Position numbers and translations under genes: made by a program | NCBI RefSeq assembly: GCF_035594125.1 | Contig: NW_026973740.1 | Span: 293,501-357,500, forward strand | DNA from: Scylla paramamosain | Lineage: Eukaryota > Arthropoda > Malacostraca > Decapoda > Portunidae | Reading direction: 5' to 3' | DNA: 64,000 nt | In this document: positions 23,322 to 40,120 of the stretch, one piece after another | Layout of the letters: the number at the start of each line of letters is the position of its first letter | Position numbering within the stretch: the first letter of the stretch is position 1 | The notes under the pieces: generated by a model | Told to the model about the DNA's origin: nothing | The model's input: the letters and a program-made list of their open reading frames with translations, nothing else | The model's database searches: none

Positions 23322-23556
23322 GCTGCTGCCACACACAGTGCAGAGGTGCACCAGAGCTGCAGCCAGTAGCGACGAGCTAGTGAAGGTGCCTCGATCTCGC
23401 TCTAGCCAACACCAGCGCACCTACACAGCCAGGACTTCGCGGCTGTGGAACATGTTCACGGCGGCCACGCCCCAAGTGCAGGACATGTCCACGCACCAGG
23501 TGAAGCTGGCAGCCCACAGCTGGCGTAGCACGCACCTGTTCCCACTGGTGCTTTAA
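23322..23556 (+). pseudogene. C-terminal fragment of a non-LTR reverse transcriptase ORF (S1)
   Basis: A GC-rich open frame ends at the TAA after PLVL (23554-23556). Its last 60 residues (VPRSRSSQHQRTYTARTSRL, then WNMFTAATPQVQ and VKLAAHSW) follow the common C-terminal pattern of Jockey/RTE-type ORF2 proteins: basic segment, R-x-S-R-L-W-N, then a short helix. The upstream part of the frame is simple repeat and is not included. The 3' untranslated sequence continues past 23650 in S1 but is cut at 49404 in S2. A host exon is an alternative. Confidence 0.42.
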
Positions 23557-23711
23557 ATTTTTATTATTTTATTGTATTATTGTATTAGCATTATTATCTT
23601 TATGTTAAGTATGTAGAGTGTTATTCCTGCAAATAATACTATCATAGGCTTCTTAAATAATTCCATACTCAACGTGGAAATTTAAGCCTTTCTGTAAATA
23701 TTTGTTAAAAA

Positions 23712-23715
<4 letters not shown>

Positions 23716-23774
<59 letters not shown>
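23716..23774. repeat. (GA)n microsatellite abutting a retrotransposon 3' end
   Basis: Pure GA run directly against the terminal (GATTCA)n repeats of the minus-strand element. It may have grown from the target or from the element's tail. Confidence 0.9.
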
Positions 23775-23778
<4 letters not shown>

Positions 23779-23875
23779 CAGATTCAGATTCAGATTCTTT
23801 ATTATTCCATGAGACATGGTTATTCTTACAGATTGGTAAACATAGGTAGTCATGTTTAATATATAATAGCAAATA

Positions 23876-23943
<68 letters not shown>

Positions 23944-24120
23944 AAAAAGTTGACTGACTCAAAACTTCTTTGCTACTCTGTATTAAACATTTAGTAAACG
24001 TCATTTAAAATAATTGTGCTATGATAACATTGACTAATAATTATTTAAAAGAATTGCGCTAAGTCTAGACTTAAAAGCATAAAGGCTTTCAGAATTGATC
24101 ACATTGGTGGGCAGTGTATT

Positions 24121-26841
24121 TCATAACTTTGGTCCAAGTATCGTAATGGCTCTGGCACCAGAGTCTGTTCTAGCTCTACCCACATAAAGGTTATTGAGCT
24201 GTCTTGTGTTGCTTGTAGTGTGTTCTCTAACTATGGGAAATTTGAGGTACCAGTCTGGATAACAGTTATTGACAGCCTTATAAACAGTTGTACATTTATC
24301 AAGGGTGTGCTTCTCTTTGATTTTCAACCACTTTAACTCTTTTATGAAGGGGGTTACATGATCATACTTTCTGGTACACCCAACAGCTACTTTAGCTGCA
24401 AAATTTTGCAATTTCTGAACATTGTGCAGCAAAGTTTCATTAGTTGTACCCCATATTACAATACAGTAATTTATTAAACTGAGAACTAGTGACTGTATTA
24501 CAAGTATTCTTGTTGATTTATCAAAGTTCTGGCTTATTCTATTAATGAACATTAATGCACCCATTACTTTCTTTGTTAATTCACCAATATGCACGTCAAA
24601 AAGCATGTATTTATCAATGAAAACACCAAGATTTTTAACATGAGAGCTTGGGTAAATGAGGTCTCCATCACAGTCTATTATGGTGTTCGGAGGAATCTGT
24701 GACAGAAGTTGTCTGTTACCAATGAAAATACATTGTGTTTTCTTTGAATTTAACATCAGCCCGTTTCTAAGAAAATACTGTTTTACATTCCGCAGAGTTT
24801 CTTCCGTTCTAAAGATGAGAGCTACAAGGTTATTTGGAGTGTCGGCGTGGAGAAGCTGAGTGTCATCAGCATACTGTGTTAGACAACATTCGTTGATACT
24901 CTCATTAAGGTCATTTACATAAATCGAAAATAAAACGGGTCCGAGAATTGAACCTTGTGGGACTCCATAAGCTACGTTAAGTTTATTAGATACTGTGCTA
25001 TTGAGACGGACGGACTGAGCTCTGTTTTCAATGTAACTTTTAAACCAGAAGATGTCAATTTTTATTGCAGAAATTTTTTTTAAAAGGATCTCATGACTGA
25101 CACTGTCAAAAGCTTTAGAGAGGTCACACAAGGTTAACAGTGTAATTTTCTTAGAGACCATATTGCTATATATTTTGTTTGTGATAACAGTAAGTGCAGT
25201 CTCGGTTGACAGTTTTGGACGAAAGCCATGTTGGGTGTTAGACAATGATTGACTAAATTCCAAGAAATACATGAGTTGATTAGTGACAACTTTTTCCAAT
25301 AGTTTTGATATGATAGGTAATAGAGAGATGGGTCGAAAATTATTTGGATCATTAACATCACCGGTTTTGAGTATTGGTACAACTAGTGCGTGTTTCCAGG
25401 ATGTAGGAAAGATGCCTGTTACAATTGAAGTATTGATGATACACGTCAAATAAAAAGCTATAACATAGAGTGCATCCTTAATAAATCTCATTGAAATGCC
25501 ATCCGAACCTACAGAACTAGTTTCTTTTAGGTTTTTAATAGTGAGGATAACAGTTTCAACACTTACAGGATGAGGTCTAAAAAGATCATCGTCACCTAAA
25601 GCTACATTAAAATTATTTGCATCAGATACATTTTCACCATGGAGGAACTCTTGTGTTTGTTCATACGTTTTCTTCCCGACATTTGCAAAATGAAAATTAA
25701 ATTCATTGGCTTTGTTAGCTATGCTTTCAAAGTTATGCCCATTAGAGTTTTTACCGCCAGGAACAATGTCTTTAATGATTTTCCAGGTCTTAGAGGTGTT
25801 ACCTTTGGCATCTTGTAATTGTTTATGGTGATATTCTGCTCTGCCCTCTGTAATTAATGTCTTTACGCGTTTCTTTTCTTGCTTATACTGTTCCTGTAAA
25901 GTTACGTTATGTCGGTCAGATTTAAGTTCTTTTCGAGTATTATTTCTAAGGCTCATCGTTGCACGTATCTCATTATTCATCCATGGTGCAAACGATCTTG
26001 TAATACTCTTGGTAACAAAGGGAGCACAGTCATCTAAGCATTTGATAAAATTCTCCGTAAAAATATCAACCTGTGTATTCACATCATCAGTATCCATTAT
26101 TGCATTAAAACACTGTGTGTTTTGTAAAAGTTTAAAACAAAAAGCATCTTTGGAATAGTTCCTGAGATGAGAAAATGATCGAACAATAGACGGTCTCTTT
26201 GGTTTAGTTATGTCAACAGTAATGCTAATGAGATCATGGTCTCCAATTTCTAGAGGAACAACATCCCATGAGTTAACAATGTCAGGTTTGTTAGTGATAA
26301 CAAGATCCAGCAATGTTGATGAAGTAGCAGTAACTCTCGTTGGTTTATTTATTACTTGAGTTAATTTGTTATTTCTTATGATCTTATTTAGCTTATTATC
26401 ATTGGCAAATAAATTATCGTTAAAGTCACCAAGAATAAACGACGCCTTATTTCTCATGCAAACCATTCTTAAAACATCCTGTATATACCCAAAGGTAGCA
26501 GCCGGAGCTTTGGGATTTCGGTACATACATCCAACAACAATTGCTGGTAACTTGCGACACTGTATCGTTACCCATATGTCTTCAATGCCTGTCTGCCTAG
26601 GAATCATTAAATCAATTACGTTTGCAGACAAGACATCCTTAACGTAGATACAGACACCGCCACGTCCACTGTCACATCGAAATAGGTTATAATTTGGTAA
26701 ATTGACGAAAACATCCGGGGTATGGGGAAGAAGCCAAGACTCACTGATACATAAAATGTCAATATTTTTCTCTTTGGTAAACAGTGCCACTTCATCAAGA
26801 TTATTTTGCAAAGACTGGGCGTTTAAATGTTCGATGGTCAA
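24121..26841 (-). CDS. Retrotransposon ORF2: EEP endonuclease and reverse transcriptase
   Basis: 906 codons without interruption. Residues 1 to about 215 are the EEP endonuclease (LNAQSL, ISESWL, LGDFND, GDHDLI). Residues from about 430 on are the reverse transcriptase: FRPISLLPIISKLLEK, motif A DLSKAFD (about 572-578), motif B YGVPQGSILGPVLF (about 624), and catalytic YADD (about 656-659). The protein nicks target DNA and copies the element RNA there. The frame stops at a TGA (24121-24123) exactly where the conserved Trp of the C-terminal L-W-N-x-L-P motif is expected; reading on adds NTLPTN and ends at TAG 24034-24036. The upstream frame is open to the ORF1 TAG, and the first conserved residues follow a TTG. 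Probably recently active. Confidence 0.9.
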   Translation of the reverse strand: MTIEHLNAQSLQNNLDEVALFTKEKNIDILCISESWLLPHTPDVFVNLPNYNLFRCDSGRGGVCIYVKDVLSANVIDLMIPRQTGIEDIWVTIQCRKLPAIVVGCMYRNPKAPAATFGYIQDVLRMVCMRNKASFILGDFNDNLFANDNKLNKIIRNNKLTQVINKPTRVTATSSTLLDLVITNKPDIVNSWDVVPLEIGDHDLISITVDITKPKRPSIVRSFSHLRNYSKDAFCFKLLQNTQCFNAIMDTDDVNTQVDIFTENFIKCLDDCAPFVTKSITRSFAPWMNNEIRATMSLRNNTRKELKSDRHNVTLQEQYKQEKKRVKTLITEGRAEYHHKQLQDAKGNTSKTWKIIKDIVPGGKNSNGHNFESIANKANEFNFHFANVGKKTYEQTQEFLHGENVSDANNFNVALGDDDLFRPHPVSVETVILTIKNLKETSSVGSDGISMRFIKDALYVIAFYLTCIINTSIVTGIFPTSWKHALVVPILKTGDVNDPNNFRPISLLPIISKLLEKVVTNQLMYFLEFSQSLSNTQHGFRPKLSTETALTVITNKIYSNMVSKKITLLTLCDLSKAFDSVSHEILLKKISAIKIDIFWFKSYIENRAQSVRLNSTVSNKLNVAYGVPQGSILGPVLFSIYVNDLNESINECCLTQYADDTQLLHADTPNNLVALIFRTEETLRNVKQYFLRNGLMLNSKKTQCIFIGNRQLLSQIPPNTIIDCDGDLIYPSSHVKNLGVFIDKYMLFDVHIGELTKKVMGALMFINRISQNFDKSTRILVIQSLVLSLINYCIVIWGTTNETLLHNVQKLQNFAAKVAVGCTRKYDHVTPFIKELKWLKIKEKHTLDKCTTVYKAVNNCYPDWYLKFPIVREHTTSNTRQLNNLYVGRARTDSGARAITILGPKL

Positions 26842-26889
26842 AAAATCTCCATTACTCTTTACAGCGGCAGGATCTTCTTCGCCATTCCC

Positions 26890-28016
26890 CTATGCGGTGT
26901 AATACCCACACAAACGACTCTTGTGACCTACACGTTGGCATATGGTACATAGAACTTTATGGTCAAATCTACAATTAGCTTGCACATGATTGAACTCGCC
27001 GCAATTAAAGCATCCAGTCTTTTTCCTGTTGTAAAGTTCAGAGTTGTACGAATTAGAGTAACTTCTTTGACCATATTGTGTGTAATTGATGTGTGTCTCT
27101 CGCCTCCCGAAACTTTGAGTAGGTGTGTTAGATTTTCTTGAGTCATCGGCATCGGTACTACCTGGCATACATAGATTTTCATGGCATTGTTCTTGTCCTT
27201 CAGTTCACTGATCAGGGATCCCAGGTTGTCAAGTATCGTTGCTGGCAACTCCTCTTCAAGTATGTCGTTTATGCCATTGTATATTACGCATATTGAGGGA
27301 GTCTGAGTTAATTTTTCATTAACCCAGCTTCTCAACAAATCCATGTTTGCACCCGTGATGGTCTTTATCTGGCAGTTCTTGTCAAGATCAGAGCATAAAA
27401 TATGTCTTAAGTTGGAATCACCGAGGAGGAGGGAATTGGTAGTCGGTGTGGGGGTTACTACCGATGCGTGGTGCTTCTCGTTACTGTCTCTCTGTTCTAA
27501 CTCAGTAACTCGTTTCTGGAGGACCTCAATTGTTGCGTAAGCAGTTTTCATTTCTGTGTTGAGTAGATCAATTTCCTTGTCCTTTATTTCTAATTTAGAC
27601 ACAAGTGTTTTGATACTCTTGGTAATTTCTTGAATGTTCATCTCAGTGATGTCATCGTGAAGGGGCGTGTGCGTTATCTCCGTGTTTGGAGAGGATGGCT
27701 GTGTGACATCAGATGATGTAGTATTTTGCTGTGTTGTTTCAGAGGACGAGGGTAATGGTGGTGATTTGTTGAGTATCATGTCAATCAAGTTTTTCTTACT
27801 CGTCCATATGTTCGTAATTCCCAGTTCGCGACATAATTTTTGTAAGTCAGGTCTTCTGAATTTCTTGTCCAGAAACTCTCTAGTTGGAAACTCTAGGGAG
27901 GCCTCAGGTGGATGTTGTGAAGCCTGCCCCGCTGTTGTTGAAGAATTATCGACTGTCATGTTGATATTGTCGTTAATCTCAGGTGTTGTTGGAAATTCAG
28001 TGTTGGAGTCAGTCAT
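26890..28016 (-). CDS. Retrotransposon ORF1 protein (SGNH-esterase-like and zinc knuckles), frameshifted
   Basis: The first 362-codon frame (28016-26928) is identical in translation to ORF1 of the left arm: SAP-like helices, coiled coil, then an SGNH-like domain with GDSN and NGIND. Two CCHC knuckles are encoded in the overlapping frame (27168-26890), ending at the TAG directly upstream of ORF2. The third catalytic block of SGNH hydrolases (D-x-x-H) is not visible in either frame, so esterase activity is doubtful. Because both copies come from one duplication, their agreement does not show whether the shift is ancestral, functional or a mutation. Confidence 0.75.
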
Positions 28017-28153
28017 ATTAATATCCGTGCTATTCTCTCTCTTTATCTAGTAATGTATATATAGTTAGACGGTAGCAGCGTGGTGTGTTTATCACAGTGC
28101 GCTGGTTTCTAGGTATGGTTATCCGTTACCATGACATCGGCGTCAGTGGTCAG

Positions 28154-28174
28154 TGCGCATGCGCAGAAAATGGC
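28154..28174 (-). promoter_or_regulatory. NRF1-like and YY1-like motif pair (right arm copy)
   Basis: TGCGCATGCGCA at 28154-28165 followed by AAAATGGCC at 28167-28175, the exact inverted counterpart of the left-arm pair. It lies about 140 bp upstream of ORF1 on the minus strand. Confidence 0.35.
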
Positions 28175-28190
28175 CAGCGAGTCGAGGGAG

Positions 28191-28692
28191 GGCTTTGTGT
28201 GAAGGGTTGAATTTTCAGTCTTAAAATACGACTAAGTCTAAAAGGCACTTCACAACATATTTAGCTCCTCGTCATCTATATATATCCACACACCTGTCGA
28301 TCCTCTTGAGACTTTCTCGGCCTTCTGCATCCCATATAATCCACAGTAGTAGAAAGAGCAACACCACCTGCACTTTGTTTACACCGCCATTAGAGAGAGA
28401 GAGAGCAGAGAGAGAGAGGAAAGAAAAAAAAGTAATTTGAAATCCACTTGTTTGAAGTGAAGAGGAAAGAAAATAGAAGGGGAAGGAAGGAGGACACGTG
28501 AGATTTCCTTCTTTGAATGGGGGAAGAGGAGAGGAAGCAAAGGGAAAGAAGGAAGGGATCTCATGGATGATAAAGGAAGAATGGGGGAAGGGAATGAAGA
28601 AATACTAGAGATATATGAATGAGGATATAGAAGAAGAAAGGAAAGGAGGGAAGGAAGAGGGAGGAAGGAAGGAGGTAGGTAAGAAATGAAAG

Positions 28693-28724
<32 letters not shown>

Positions 28725-29209
28725 GATACCGGGCCAGGTGGTTGTCCTGGTTCCTGTCAATTCCAACATGTTATCAGTAGTGTTATGCGATGACTGTATC
28801 TAAAAATCACATATAATATCGTCCAAGATTTATTTATTTCTAACTCGCCTCAAATGCGCACTGTAGGCAAGCTGAAGTCATTGCCCTAAATAAATCATTG
28901 CTATTATGAGAGACACAGGGATACGCAGGGCACTCAGAGGTACAACCTCGTCTCGCCTCACTGATGAACCGATTTTCTCTCTCGCGTCAACCAACACCAC
29001 TTCTCATGTACTGACGACGATTTAATATTCATCGCAAAATTCAATCTCGATTCGGAAACTTACCATCCAAAATTCGTTCCGGCCCGTGGAGGACAGGGGG
29101 AGCGTACTGGAGGGGAGGGCGGCTGTCTGGTTCCACCCGGGGCCCAGGGCGGGGATCGGGCAGCAAGTCCCGCTCCTCCTTTACCTCCTTATTAAGATAT
29201 GATCGTCCA
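28191..29209 (-). other. Non-repetitive stretch with candidate 5' exon (right arm copy)
   Basis: Inverted counterpart of 5532-6560. The GC-rich block with a GTAAGT donor maps to about 29068-29181. A (GA)n run lies at 28694-28720. There is no ORF I would defend. Confidence 0.3.
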
Positions 29210-29526
29210 CTTCCAGCCCCTCACACCCAACAAGAGGCCATCGTTAACACTACGCACCAACCACCAGATACTGCCACCACTGGGGCCCTGATGGGGAGAT
29301 ACGGGCTCCTCCTTCCGTGACAGTGTCTGGTGAATTGTGTGTAGTAGTTCATCAAAATTAGCGTTCAGGACCTAACTACAAAGGAGTAAATTGGCCTCCA
29401 TCATGCCCCAGACACTGCCATGCGAGGGACCTCTTTTGGGGAGAAGAGTGCGCCTTCCATGGCAGTGACTGGTGAGTTTGTCAAAATTGTCTTTCTGATG
29501 ACCTCTTGTTCAGTGTGAGGGGCTGG
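29210..29526. mobile_element. Foldback element with nested inverted repeats (right arm copy)
   Basis: Inverted counterpart of 5215-5531, with the same terminal CCAGCCCCTCACAC words and internal GGCAGTG hairpins. Confidence 0.6.
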
Positions 29527-29558
29527 AGGGTTGCAGCGCCACTGTCCCCACACTTCGT

Positions 29559-29933
29559 GAAAACTCGCTTCGTTTAATGCGATTCCCGCGTCGTCATCGT
29601 AAAACTCGCTTCGTTTAATGTGATTCCTGCGTCGTCATCGTGAAATTCGCTTCGTTTAATGTGATTCCCGCGTCGTTATCGTGAAACTCGCTTCGTTATC
29701 GTGAAAATCGCATCGTTATCGTGAAACTCGCTTCGTTTAATGTGATTCCCGCGTTGTTATCGTGAAAATTGCTTCGTTATCGTGAAAACCGCATCGTTAT
29801 TATGAAACTCGCTTCGTTTAAATTGATTCCCGCGTCTTATTGAAAATCGCATCGTTATCGTGAAAACTGCATCGTTATCGTGAAATCCGCTTCGTTATCG
29901 TGAAAATCGCATCGTTATCGGCACCGGCATCGT
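29559..29933. repeat. 20-bp minisatellite (right arm copy)
   Basis: Inverted counterpart of 4808-5182. Units read TCGTGAAACTCGCTTCGTTA on the plus strand. Confidence 0.88.
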
Positions 29934-30090
29934 TTATTTATTTATTTATTTATTTTAATCTATTTACTCATTTGTCTTTCTATTACTTTATTTTCTATGT
30001 TTATTTATATTTATTTATTTCATTTTCCTTTTATTCATTTATTTTGGTTAACGGGAAACCTCAACCTGCAGCTGACACAGACATTTTGGG

Positions 30091-36937
<6,847 letters not shown>

Positions 36938-39359
36938 ACTCATATAATCCACGTTTCCGGTAATATTGCTTTTTTTCCCACTAATTAAGGTACCTTGCAT
37001 ACATTTTCCTGTTTCTCTCTCCAAGCTCAAAAACACTCGAAATGCGTACTATTGGTAATGTTAATCTGTTTCTGCAGAAAGAACATTTTAGTGTTTTGTT
37101 ATGAAAGAAACTGAAAAACACTCAAAAGACACGCCTTTCGTTAAGTGTTTTTGTAGTCAATATTGCTTTCCGTGCATTTTAGCGTTTTGGTACCTAACAG
37201 CCTCAAAAACAGTAAGAAGACATGTTTCAAGAAATATCGTTTTGATACCCCATATAGAGAGCTTTTCATGCATTTCGCTGCTTTGATACGTAAGAATAAA
37301 AAAAAAAAAAATAACGTTTTTGGTAATGTTTTGTTCCTCTTAATAAAGTGGTATTGACGCATCTTAGACTTTTGGTACTTAAGAAGCTCAAAAAACACTC
37401 ACAATACACATTTCTCGTCATCACCTTTCATTTCCCCATATAGTGTTTTACATTCATTTTGGGGTTTTGGTACATAACTATTCTAAAAAACACTTGAAAC
37501 AGACATTTTTTGCAAGATTGTTCTGTTTCACGTGTTTTAGCGTTTCGTTACCTAAGATATTGAAAAACACGTGTAATGCATGTTCCTTGTTATATTTCGT
37601 TTTCCATGTAGGATACTTTATATGCATTTTATCGTTTTTTTTTTTTTGTACGTAAGAAGCTCAAAAAACATTTAAAGGACGCGTTTATGGTAATGTTTTG
37701 TATTTCAGTATAGAGTGTTTTCCATCATTTTAGCGTTCTGATGCCTAAAACGTAGTAAAACATTGAAAAAGCACGTTTCAAGTAATGTCGATTCCATTGT
37801 CTATAAAAAGCGCTTTGCATTAATTATGATGGCGTTTTGGTAACTAATAATGTAAAAAAATACCAAAAACACAAGTTTTTGTATTGTTGTTTAGTTTCTA
37901 CATATAGAGTGCTATTCACGCGTTTTTGCGTTTAGTTACCTAAGGTCAAAAACACTCATAATACAAATTTCTGATAATCACGTTTTGTTTTACCATATAG
38001 GGTACTATGCATGCAGTTTGCCGTTATTGTACCTAAGAAGCATAAAAAAAAAACACTCAAAATACACATTTTTGGTAGTTACTCTTTTTTCTTCATAAAG
38101 GGTTTTTTGTATGCATTTTAGTGGTTTTGTACATGAGAAGTTCAAAAACAGTCAAAAGACAATTTTTTCGGTAATATTATTTTGTATTCCAATGTATGGT
38201 GCTTTCCATGTATTTTAGTGTTCTGGTAACTAAAACACTCGAAAACACTTAAAAACACGTTTCTGATAATGCCGTTTTGTTTCCCAATGCTTTTCACGGA
38301 TTTTGGAGTATTGGTAAAAATAATAAGAAAAAAAATATATATGTTTTTGGTGATGTTCTGTTTCTTCTTATAGAGTGATGTTAACGCGTTTTTGCGATTT
38401 ATTAACTAAGAGGACAAAAAAAAAAAAAATATTATAAAGCGTTTCTCAAAATGTCTTCCTTTCCATATTTTGGGTGACTTGCATGCACTGTGAAGTTTTG
38501 GTATGTAACGAGCTCAAAGTCACTCACAATACACGTCTTTGGTAACTTTGTTCTCTTCTTCAAATTACGTGCTTTGCATACGTCTAGGAGTTTGGATACC
38601 TAAGAAGGTGATAAAAACTCAAAAGACACGTTTTTAGTAAAGTTATTCTGTTTCTCCATATAGAGTGTATTTTTTACTAGTTTTAGTGTCTTGGTACACT
38701 TATAATATCCGTTTCTTGTAATAACTATTTGTTTTCCATATAGGGTACTTTGCATGCATTTTGGCGTTTTTGTACGTAACACGCTAAAAAAAACACTCAA
38801 AAGTCACTTTTTTTGGTAAATTGAAATGTTTCTTGATATAGAGTGCTATATTCTTGTGTTTTAGCATTTGGTACCTAAGAAGCCAAAAAAATCTCATAAC
38901 ACGCGTTTCTAGTAATGTCTTCGTTTCCGTTTTTTAGCGTTTTCATACCTAAGAAGCTCAAAAACACTCCTAATATGCGCATCTTGTAATGTCTTTACCC
39001 TTCACCATATAGGGTACTTTGCATGCATTTTGGCGTTTTTGAACATAAAAACTCATTAACAATCACATTACATGTTTCTGCTAATATTATTCTGTTTCTC
39101 GAGAAAAGATGTTTTCCATGCGTTTTAGCGTTTTGTTACGAAAGTAGCTCAAAACAACGAAAAGAGATGCCTTGGTAATGTTTTGTTTTCGCATATAGGG
39201 TGATTTCCATGCATTTTAGTGGCTAACACGCTAATAAACTCTCAACAAACACGTTTCTCGAACATTTTTTTCCTCATTTAGCGCGCTTTCCATACATTTT
39301 GGCGTTTTGGTTCCGAACAATGTGAAATACACTGAAAAAAAAAAAGATATTGTTAATGT

Positions 39360-39367
39360 TACGAGTA
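39360..39367 (+). other. TACGAGTA octamer: candidate TA-transposon excision footprint
   Basis: S2 reads TTAATGT-TACGAGTA-TTTAGTTTTCC, whereas S1 (about 11590) reads TTAATGT-TA-TTTAGTTTTCC. Confidence 0.55.
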
Positions 39368-39959
39368 TTTAGTTTTCCATATACAGTACTGTGGATGTGT
39401 TTTATCGATTTGGTACCTAACAAGCTGAAAAACACTCTTAATACATGGCTCTTGTAATGTCCTTTTGTTTACATAAACATTGTAGTTTGCATGCATCTTA
39501 GCGTTTTTGTTATTAAATCTCAAAACCACTAAAATTATGTTTTTTTATGTTTAATTATGCGTTTTTATCATTTGGTACGTAAAAAGTAAAAAAAAAAAAT
39601 ACTCAAAAGACACGTTTTTGGTAATGTTGTTCTGTATTCCCATATAAGGTGAATTCCATGCTTTCAAGCGACAGGGTGACTAACACGCACAAAAACACTC
39701 AAAAACGCGTTTCTGTTAATGTTTCGTTTCCCCGTATAGGGTGCTTTCAGAGCATTTTGGCATATATTTTTTTGGGGGCGGGGGGTAAATGTTATTCTTT
39801 TTCTCAATATTGAGTGTTTTATATCCACTTTTGCTTTTTGTACTTAAGAATCTCAAAAAAAAAAAAAAAAAAACACAGAAGAGACGTTTTTGCTAAAATT
39901 GTTTTGTTTTCCCATATAGGGACCTTTCTATAATTTTTAGCGTATTACTGCCTAACACG

Positions 39960-40100
<141 letters not shown>

Positions 40101-40112
40101 TTCACTTCCACA

Positions 40113-40120
40113 TACGAGTA
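40113..40120 (+). other. TACGAGTA octamer: candidate TA-transposon excision footprint
   Basis: S2 reads TTCCACA-TACGAGTA-TAGAGTGC. S1 (14171-14180) and S3 (51797-51806) read TTCCACA-TA-TAG. The extra six bases are private to S2. Confidence 0.55.

Larger units (their letters stand above)
23775..28190 (-). mobile_element. Full-length non-LTR retrotransposon (Jockey/CR1 superfamily)
   Basis: Read on the minus strand: promoter-like leader (about 28190-28017), ORF1 (28016-26890), ORF2 (26841-24121), 3' untranslated region, AATAAA (23798-23803) and a terminal tail of three to four GAATCT hexamers at 23775-23797. Short repeat tails in place of poly(A) are typical of CR1-superfamily elements. A (CA)n microsatellite (23879-23940) has grown inside the 3' untranslated region. 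The 5' end is uncertain because the upstream sequence is shared between both arms. Clade assignment within the superfamily (CR1, Daphne, L2) needs a phylogeny. Confidence 0.85.

Noticed and set aside
23653..24004. Cys-Val and Ser-Leu rich frames before the retrotransposon end
   Set aside because: They are translations of the CA and GA microsatellites in and beside the 3' untranslated region.
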